Notes under the pieces: model-generated
Seen by the model: the letters and a program-made list of their open reading frames with translations, nothing else
Databases searched by the model: none
Told to the model about the DNA's origin: nothing
Part shown: in pieces, positions 1 to 5,748 of the stretch
Position numbering within the stretch: the first letter of the stretch is position 1
Layout of the letters: each line of letters begins with the position of its first letter
Assembly (NCBI GenBank): GCA_028698395.1
Contig: JAQVDG010000108.1
Location: 1 to 6,923 of the forward strand
Source of the DNA: Weeksellaceae bacterium
GTDB taxonomy: Bacteria > Bacteroidota > Bacteroidia > Flavobacteriales > Weeksellaceae
Length of the DNA stretch: 6,923 nt
Direction of reading: 5' to 3'
Translations under genes and position numbers: made by a program

Positions 1-128
1 GGTTGGGAACATCGCATTTAAAAGCATCATAAGGATTTACCGGGATGGGAATGTTTCGTAGATTCATGGATTCCAGGTCTGCAACTCATCCCGCCTCCAA
101 TTATAAATCCTCGCGACAGGGATTCAAT
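1..128. other. Left-edge stretch beyond the operon terminator; no supported gene
   Basis: Two short frames touch the left edge. On the minus strand an ATG at 67 opens 22 codons reading MNLRNIPIPVNPYDAF and onward off the window. On the plus strand, frame 2 from the edge gives AFKSIIRIYRDGNVS and stops at TAG 59-61, as a convergent gene's last residues might. Neither piece is recognisable, and at most one is likely to be coding. The rest is probably intergenic. Confidence 0.4.
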
Positions 129-160
129 AAAAAAACACCTATCAAACCTATTGATAAGTG
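129..160 (-). terminator. Rho-independent terminator at the end of the operon
   Basis: Read on the minus strand, CACTTATCAA, loop TAGGT and TTGATAGGTG form a 10-bp stem (one T-G wobble) with a 5-nt loop, followed at once by seven T residues (135-129). It lies 9 nt past the TGA that closes the TerB-like remnant, as expected for the operon's end. On the plus strand the same stem is followed, after a gap, by only five T residues, so it could work weakly in that direction too. The stem is AT-rich, so its strength is uncertain. Confidence 0.6.
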
Positions 161-169
161 GTTGATTTT

Positions 170-451
170 TCAGCGTGGCCTTCCCTTTGGTTTCATAAAT
201 ATTGATATTATAAATCCTATACCTACAACAACGTCAACTATGTTCCACATTTGTCTGCCAAGTGCGATAATGTTCTTGAAAAACTTGATTTCTGAATATT
301 CAATTTGTTCATCAGTATTAATGGTTTGAATCGCAAAGTCAATTCCTCTTGTTCAGTAAGTTGGCTTGTTTAAGTAAATCAAAGTAATACTGAATAAAGG
401 ATTTTCCGCCACTGTTTTTAGCAATAGTTTGTCAGAAGTTATTGTGTCCAT
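170..451 (-). pseudogene. Degenerate TerB-like gene, frameshifted and internally deleted
   Basis: An ATG at 451 lies 11 nt after the kinase-AAA stop, with AGAAG just before it, where a fifth operon gene would begin. From that ATG the frame gives MDTITSDKLLLKT and then stops at TGA 355-353 after 32 codons. Recognisable pieces continue in other frames: IAKNSGGKSFIQYYFDLLKQ (360-425, second frame), LTEQEELTL (334-360, third frame), then IDFAIQTINTDEQIEY and SEIKFFKNI (from 343, back in the first frame), which runs on to TGA 172-170. In order these resemble TerB-family proteins of Bacteroidota (the helix 'ACDG' region excepted). The part that normally carries the acidic ACDG motif, between KLLLKT and IAKNSGG, seems deleted. 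After FKNI the text (IALGRQMWNIVDVVVGIGF) no longer looks like TerB. Since all other genes here are intact, decay is likelier than sequencing error. The TerB identity rests on memory of family patterns. Confidence 0.55.
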
Positions 452-462
452 ATTCTTCTATC

Positions 463-2268
463 TTATGATTTAAAACCTATTCGTGGTTTTTCGTTTTTCT
501 GGTCAATATTTTCTCCTTCCATTTTCGCCTTTATCAACTCATATTTTTTCAACTCCTGCAATGGAACAGATGGCTTAGTATTTTTTATTACTTCTGTCAA
601 AATCGCCATTGAAATACGTGTTTTGTTTTTCAATGCTAACCGTGATGCTTCATTCACCAACAATTCAATATCTGCTGAAACATAGTGTTCGGTTAACCTA
701 GAGAGCTGGTCATAGTCCATTCCAAAATCTAACGGACGGTTTTTCAAATACATTTCAAACATTGACTTTCTCGCCTCAAAATCGGGTGGAGGTAAATAGA
801 ATTTTTTATCCAAGCGACCTGCCCGAAGCATGGCAGGGTCTATCATATCAGGATAGTTGGTTGCTCCAATGATGAAAATACCTTTTTCACCTGTTCTGTC
901 CATTTGAGCCAACATTTCATTCACTGCACTTTTCGCCATTTCGTGAGCATCACTATCACGGTTTGGAAGTAGCTCATTTATTTCATCAATGAAAATGATT
1001 GTCGGTGCATTTTTTTCAGCTTCTTCAAACATCTTGGCAATGTTTTCCTGTGTAGCATTAATGAATCTACTTTTCAAAGTTGAAGGAGTTGCCAACATAA
1101 AATTAAATCCGACTTCTTCAGCAAAGTGTTTGGCAAAGAAAGTTTTTCCACAGCCTGGAGGCCCATATAAAAGTATTCCATTTGGAATGGTAACTCCATA
1201 TTTTGCGTATTCTTCGGGATTATGCAAAGCATCAATCACATCTAATTGTAACTGTGCTTTTAATTCTTTCATACCTGCAATAGCATCAAATCCTTTTCTT
1301 TTAGCTTTTTTGCTTTGGATTTTCCTTTTGGATTTTTCGTCAGATTTTACCTTTTGAACTTTGTCAATGTCTTCTACTTCAATTTCTCCGTTTAGTGCCT
1401 CAATAAATTCTTCGGCACTCTGAAAACGGTTTTCAGTATCTTGGCTTAATGCCTTTTTTAGAACTAAGTTTACGGTATTATCATATCCAACAAAGTTGTT
1501 TGAAATCTGTGGAAATGATAAAGGTTTGCTCCTTTCTTGCAAAACAGTTTCTTCGGCATCCGTTCGGTCTGCTTGAAACTTTGAAATGTCCTTAAACCAC
1601 GGTGGCAATCCGAAAAGCAATTGATACATTACAGCACCAACAGAAAAAATATCGCTTTGTGGCGAATACAACCCGTTGAAACATTCAGAAGCAACATAAT
1701 TCAAATTCAAACCAATCTTGTTGTATGCCTTTGTTGATTGATAAAATGAACGGGCAAAGCCAAAGTCTATGATTTTCGCTTTTGGAACATCACTTGACAA
1801 ATCCAGCATAATATTTTGTGGAGTAATTTCATTATGAATAATTGGCTCGGTGAGTGTGTGTAGGTAATTTAACCCTTTTAAAACATCAGATATTATTTGA
1901 CGAACGTCATAGTAGTTACTAAACATCTCACGGCTTATTCTTTCAGCCAAAGTTTCACCAGCAATGAAGTTTAAAACTAAATATCCAAACTTCTTGCTTT
2001 CGTAGATAAGTTCACCACTATCCTTGTATGCAACAATATTCTCATGTTTTACATTTTTCAAAAGTTCAATTTCCAACAGATTATTGTTGTTGTCAAATGC
2101 TGAACGATGCAATTTGGCATAGTTGAATAATTTTAAAAAATACAACCTACCATCTATTCCTTTTACACGATAAGTTTCGGCATTGCTTCCTTGTTTGATA
2201 AATAGTAAAACACTGTATTTATCATTTATGGAAAAACCTTTAGGTAATATGCCTTTGTAGTTGCTCAT
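463..2268 (-). CDS. Ser/Thr kinase-like domain fused to classic-clade AAA+ ATPase
   Basis: This is one 601-residue chain with two enzymatic modules. The N-terminal kinase fold (about 10-295) has a degenerate glycine loop QGSNAETY (26-33), the ATP-anchoring Lys46 (FLKLF), an alpha-C Glu (66 or 68) and DFG at 168-170. It also has an altered APE motif (ASE, 193-195) and SPQSDIFSVGAV, with the conserved F-helix Asp206. The catalytic loop reads HNEITPQN (145-152): the Asp of HRD is Glu147 and the following Lys is Thr149, so phosphotransfer may be weak or absent. A Lys-rich linker (about 305-326) leads to an AAA+ module of the FtsH/CDC48/katanin type. This has FDAIAGMKELKAQL (327-340), Walker A GPPGCGKT (369-376), a pore-loop-like Phe402, Walker B IIFIDEI (424-430), sensor-1 Asn471 (GATN), second-region arginines in LRAGRLD (481-487) and a sensor-2-like VSADIELLVNEA (530-541). 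No signal peptide or membrane segment is seen, so it should be cytoplasmic. It is likely a regulated unfoldase or remodeller working with the Hsp70 encoded just upstream. Confidence 0.95.
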   Translation of the reverse strand: MSNYKGILPKGFSINDKYSVLLFIKQGSNAETYRVKGIDGRLYFLKLFNYAKLHRSAFDNNNNLLEIELLKNVKHENIVAYKDSGELIYESKKFGYLVLNFIAGETLAERISREMFSNYYDVRQIISDVLKGLNYLHTLTEPIIHNEITPQNIMLDLSSDVPKAKIIDFGFARSFYQSTKAYNKIGLNLNYVASECFNGLYSPQSDIFSVGAVMYQLLFGLPPWFKDISKFQADRTDAEETVLQERSKPLSFPQISNNFVGYDNTVNLVLKKALSQDTENRFQSAEEFIEALNGEIEVEDIDKVQKVKSDEKSKRKIQSKKAKRKGFDAIAGMKELKAQLQLDVIDALHNPEEYAKYGVTIPNGILLYGPPGCGKTFFAKHFAEEVGFNFMLATPSTLKSRFINATQENIAKMFEEAEKNAPTIIFIDEINELLPNRDSDAHEMAKSAVNEMLAQMDRTGEKGIFIIGATNYPDMIDPAMLRAGRLDKKFYLPPPDFEARKSMFEMYLKNRPLDFGMDYDQLSRLTEHYVSADIELLVNEASRLALKNKTRISMAILTEVIKNTKPSVPLQELKKYELIKAKMEGENIDQKNEKPRIGFKS

Positions 2269-2270
2269 TA
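2266..2270 (-). other. TAATG stop/start overlap between Hsp70 and kinase-AAA genes
   Basis: On the minus strand the Hsp70 stop TAA and the next gene's ATG share one A. This arrangement is typical of translational coupling and suggests the two products are made together, in fixed proportion. Confidence 0.9.
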
Positions 2271-4808
2271 TCTTAATGTATTGCTTAGTTTTTCATTGTC
2301 AGGCATTAGGCCAATTATTTGAACAAGAATATTACGAATGCCTGATGTATTGCCATTTGCAGCCATTTGCAAGCTCTGATTTATTAACTGTTTTGCTTTA
2401 TTGGCATCTTTCCAGTGATAAGAATTGAAGGTATCATTAATGTAGCGTAAAAACTGCACGTCCATTGCGTTACCTGTTACAGTATTTCGCAATTCAAAAT
2501 CCAATTGTCCGATTTCTCTTGTCAGCTCTTTTGCTTCCTTAATGTTTTTGTCCTTGATAACGTATTCTACTTTTTTTCTATATTCCTCTAAATAAGCATC
2601 AATCTGGTTCATATTTAAATTGCCGTCATCACTGTTCCGTTTGATTTTTTCAATCAAATCTTCCAATTCGTAAAAAGCTTCTTTTAATTTTTCTTCAACT
2701 TTCGGATATTCTGCTGATTTTTCAGCCCTGTCTAACTTCAATAACTCTTTACGCAAGCCGTCTAATAATTTCATTTTTCCGTCTGCACTTCCTTTTTCAT
2801 TTTCCAATTGGTCTTCAAATGCTTCTAATTTTACAAAAACATCATCTGCATTTACTTTTTGTGCGATACGCTTTGCTTTTGAAATTTCTTTTGCCAAAAA
2901 TTCTTCCGTTGGAGGTTCGGTTTGTTTGATTTCAATTTTCAATTCTTCGGTATGTTCTATTGTCGGAAATTCTGCTGTGAATTGCATTATTTGCGACCTG
3001 TCAACTTTGATTGTGATGTTTACATCACTTCCTTCTGGAAGAAATTTTGGCAAAGTTTCACCGCTGATAATAACTTCGGTAATTAAATTATTCAGAACAG
3101 GATTTGTTCCTTCTGCATTATAGTCGCCTTGATAAATTGGAATGCGAATAAAGTCGCTTGCCATTCCGGGGCGAATTGCTGTTCTTGTTTTCAAGCCATT
3201 ACGGACACCGGTCGCAGGAACCTTTTTGCTTTTTTCTAATCCCTTTACTGGTTCAAACAGATCTTTCCCTTCTGTGTGGAAATATTTAGCAATACCGATA
3301 TGATAAGGCAAAACCTGCATTCTGTCAAGTCCTCCAATTCCTTGCAATATGCTGAATTGGTGGGGCTGACATTCTAATTTATTGCCTCTTTCATCGTAAA
3401 CATAAATATCAAATGCGTTGGATTGTCCTTCATTCAAAACAACTTCTATAATAGAAGCTTTTTCGCCAATTTGTTTTTTACCACTACTCCAAGCTCCATC
3501 TGAACGAACTACATCAACGAAAATTTTCTCTGGAAAAGTGCCTTCCGTTTTTTCCTTTAGCACTTTGATGTTTACCATCTCGTCCAATTCTACTGTTGTG
3601 GCTTCGTATTTAATATCCAATTGCAATTTGGTTTTATCCCTCGTTTCCTCTTTTACTTCGTCAGAAACGGTGATAGTTGAAGCAAACAATGCGGCACCTT
3701 TGGCAACTACAGTTATTGGATCCACTGATATATCGACTTTATCAGTAATTTGCTCTTTTAGCATTCTTTTAAGGATTGGGGAGAAGGTTGGCCCACCAAC
3801 TAAAATCAAAGCACCTAAATCAGAACCTTTAAGATTGTTGCGTTTTAGTAGTTCTTTCGTAATGTCAATTGCTTTTTGGAAAATCGGAGCAACCACATTT
3901 TCAAATTCAACAAAAGTTGCAACTATTTCAATTTCTTCATCTTCTAAATTAACTCCATTTTCATCCTCAATTTTTAATGAACCCAGCGGTATAACATAAT
4001 TAACTGATGCCTTGGTTGACATCTCAATTTTAATTTCTTCAGCATAAAATTTGAGAACATCTCTTAACAATTGCCTTTGGGTAGTATCAGCTAAAATCGA
4101 ATTGATTGAATAATTTTTTTGAAGCGTTGGAATAATTAATTCATCCACAATAGCTAAGTCTAGGTTTTTGCCACCTAACCAGTTATCTCCGTCTGTGTCT
4201 TTAACTGATAAAATTCCTTCCTCTGATTTTACCAATGCAGCATCAAAAGTTCCCCCACCAAAATCAAATACACACCAAAAGCTATCTTTATTTTTTGCCG
4301 TTAAGCCGTAAGCTGTAGCTGCTGCAACAGGTTCTTGCAGAAGTTGAACGTGCTTGAAACCCGCCAATTTTGCGGCTTTCATTGTGGCTTCGTTCTGTGA
4401 GTTTAAAAATTTTGCAGGAACTGTAATTACAATAGAATAAATGTTTTCGTCTTGAATAAATGATTTTAATTTCTTCAAGACTTCTGCTGATAACTCTTCA
4501 GAGGTAAAATCCTTACCCATATTTGAACATTCGTAAGTATGGGTTGTTCCCATTGTCCGTTTAAACTCAATAAATGTATTTGTTTTACCTGCTTCCAATG
4601 ATTTCAATGCTCTTGCGTTGTCATTCTTCATCACATTAAAAGCCATATCGCCAACCAAAATATCCTTTCTCTTATTGAAATGGACACAGGAAGGTGTGGT
4701 GTCTTTCAAGGTGTCGGATTTCTTAATTGTTGGAACACTGTTTTCCATTCTTGCGATTGCCGAATTGGTTGTTCCCAAGTCAATTCCGTAATCAATTTTA
4801 TTTCTCAT
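2268..4808 (-). CDS. Hsp70-family chaperone with extra beta domain and long helical C-terminus
   Basis: This is an ATP-dependent chaperone of 846 residues, against about 640 for DnaK. The ATPase domain is intact: phosphate-1 loop GIDLGTTNS (8-16), catalytic-type Lys83 in FKRTMG, VITVPAKF (127-134), QEPVAAATAYG (158-168), phosphate-2 loop FDFGGGTFD (181-189, Thr187 matching DnaK Thr199) and adenosine motif LILVGGPTFSPILKRM (334-349). Then comes VVAKGAALFA (367-376). Residues about 393-492 are beta-rich (LQLDIKYEATTVELDE to AFDIYVYDERGN) and have no DnaK counterpart. A linker-like segment, QVLPYHIGI (498-506), aligns with DnaK DVTPLSLGI. It is followed by a substrate-binding-like beta region to about 628 (KVPATGVRNGLKTRTAI, IRIPIYQGDYN, PEGSDVNITIKVDRS). 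Residues 634-846 are helical, longer than the DnaK lid. The gene starts 26 nt after the GrpE-like gene, and its stop overlaps the start of the kinase-AAA gene. It is a specialised paralogue, not the housekeeping dnaK. Divergent Hsp70s also sit beside kinases in E. coli (yegD-yegI) and in Ter-linked clusters. Confidence 0.95.
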   Translation of the reverse strand: MRNKIDYGIDLGTTNSAIARMENSVPTIKKSDTLKDTTPSCVHFNKRKDILVGDMAFNVMKNDNARALKSLEAGKTNTFIEFKRTMGTTHTYECSNMGKDFTSEELSAEVLKKLKSFIQDENIYSIVITVPAKFLNSQNEATMKAAKLAGFKHVQLLQEPVAAATAYGLTAKNKDSFWCVFDFGGGTFDAALVKSEEGILSVKDTDGDNWLGGKNLDLAIVDELIIPTLQKNYSINSILADTTQRQLLRDVLKFYAEEIKIEMSTKASVNYVIPLGSLKIEDENGVNLEDEEIEIVATFVEFENVVAPIFQKAIDITKELLKRNNLKGSDLGALILVGGPTFSPILKRMLKEQITDKVDISVDPITVVAKGAALFASTITVSDEVKEETRDKTKLQLDIKYEATTVELDEMVNIKVLKEKTEGTFPEKIFVDVVRSDGAWSSGKKQIGEKASIIEVVLNEGQSNAFDIYVYDERGNKLECQPHQFSILQGIGGLDRMQVLPYHIGIAKYFHTEGKDLFEPVKGLEKSKKVPATGVRNGLKTRTAIRPGMASDFIRIPIYQGDYNAEGTNPVLNNLITEVIISGETLPKFLPEGSDVNITIKVDRSQIMQFTAEFPTIEHTEELKIEIKQTEPPTEEFLAKEISKAKRIAQKVNADDVFVKLEAFEDQLENEKGSADGKMKLLDGLRKELLKLDRAEKSAEYPKVEEKLKEAFYELEDLIEKIKRNSDDGNLNMNQIDAYLEEYRKKVEYVIKDKNIKEAKELTREIGQLDFELRNTVTGNAMDVQFLRYINDTFNSYHWKDANKAKQLINQSLQMAANGNTSGIRNILVQIIGLMPDNEKLSNTLR

Positions 4809-4834
4809 ACTTTATTATGTTATTGTTTTAAAAA

Positions 4835-5743
4835 TTACATTCCGACAGATACCTCTATCTGTGCGGTTTGTATCATTTTGTCATTAAAGTTTACTTGTGG
4901 TATCAATACTTTAGTAATGATTTCCGAACCTTTTTCCAAATTCTCGTCAGGAATTGAACTGGCAACAATTACTTTCATTCCTTGGTGATATTGCTTGCCA
5001 AGCAATTCAGGCATTTCATAGCCGTTTGCTGAAAGATTGTCTTTCAATTTTCCCACTGACCTTTCAAGTGTTTTTAAACCTTTAGTAGATTTATCCATAA
5101 GGTTAATATTACGCTCAATCAAATTGATTTCACTTGCCACTTTTAAAGCCAGAGAATGGTTGGGTTCTTCGTTAACAGTTTTCCGGCTTTCTGTTTTTTG
5201 TTGAGCCAACAACTGCAATTCACTTTCAATCAAATTGGTTTGTTTTCCAAATTCTTTCACCAAACTTTCTTCAATTGAAGATTTGGTTTTTTGTAGTTGC
5301 TCAACAACTTTTGTTTTATCTGTTTTTTGACGTTTGCTTAATAGCCAATACAGTAATCCTGAAAGCAAAATCGCAGAAAGCACACCTATAATTCCATAAA
5401 GCGAATTTTTATTTAGTGATTTAACTACTTCTGTGATTTTTTGATTGGCGTTTGTTTCAGTTGCCGAAATTTTTATTTCTAATTCGTTGGCAGTTTGCGA
5501 AATAGCAAAGCTATTTTCTTTCGATTGGCTTCTTAAACTGTCAATGCTTTTGTTTGCATTTGAAAGTTTGGTGTTCAGATTATTGATTTCAGTTTTCAAA
5601 CTGCTGTTTTCTTTTTGCAAGGTTTGAACACTTGATTTTAAAGGCTGTAATTCCTTTGCCAAATCATCTTTGGTAAATGTTTCTGATTGGGCAAAAACGT
5701 TTATGCTTGCTAAAACTAAAATAGATATTAATATTCGCTTCAT
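4835..5743 (-). CDS. Membrane protein with signal peptide, coiled coil, one TM segment and C-terminal GrpE-like domain (putative nucleotide exchange factor)
   Basis: I chose the ATG at 5743 (302 aa). The longer frame from 5812 would overlap the upstream gene and delay the signal peptide. From this start the protein opens with MKRILISILVLASINVFAQ, a clear signal peptide with likely cleavage after VFA (residue 18). Residues about 26-108 are rich in Lys, Glu, Asn, Ser and Leu in a coiled-coil pattern. A membrane segment lies at about 115-135 (SLYGIIGVLSAILLSGLLYW), followed by SKRQKTDKTK, so the positive-inside rule puts the C-terminal half in the cytoplasm. Residues about 150-240 are helical. 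The last 60 residues (GYEMPELLGKQYHQGMKV, then PDENLEKGSEIITKVLIPQV, ending TAQIEVSVGM) follow the pattern of the GrpE beta domain: a His in an 'H.av'-like position, a G-I-I-x-V strand, and a closing 'pA.V.V' strand. With Hsp70 as the next gene, a membrane-anchored GrpE-type exchange factor is the best reading. The GrpE assignment is from pattern only; the topology is firmer. Confidence 0.85.
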   Translation of the reverse strand: MKRILISILVLASINVFAQSETFTKDDLAKELQPLKSSVQTLQKENSSLKTEINNLNTKLSNANKSIDSLRSQSKENSFAISQTANELEIKISATETNANQKITEVVKSLNKNSLYGIIGVLSAILLSGLLYWLLSKRQKTDKTKVVEQLQKTKSSIEESLVKEFGKQTNLIESELQLLAQQKTESRKTVNEEPNHSLALKVASEINLIERNINLMDKSTKGLKTLERSVGKLKDNLSANGYEMPELLGKQYHQGMKVIVASSIPDENLEKGSEIITKVLIPQVNFNDKMIQTAQIEVSVGM

Positions 5744-5748
5744 TATTA

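Noticed and set aside
45..329. Plus-strand frame of 94 codons at the left end
   Set aside because: It lies antisense to the TerB-like blocks and the terminator hairpin, has no recognisable domain, and its composition is not protein-like.
989..1357. Plus-strand frame of 122 codons inside the kinase-AAA gene
   Set aside because: It is antisense to the Walker A and Walker B region of the AAA+ domain and is a shadow of that gene.
3418..3999. Plus-strand frame of 193 codons inside the Hsp70 gene
   Set aside because: It is fully antisense to well-conserved Hsp70 coding sequence. Its Ser/Thr/Ile-rich text is what the complement of such codons gives.
2268..4808. Housekeeping dnaK
   Set aside because: It is 846 residues long with an inserted domain and a divergent substrate domain, and its neighbours are not the usual dnaJ/grpE heat-shock genes. 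A specialised paralogue fits better.
4809..4834. Internal promoter or ribosome site before Hsp70
   Set aside because: The 26-nt gap is AT-rich with no Shine-Dalgarno and no convincing TAnnTTTG element. Read-through from the upstream gene is simpler.
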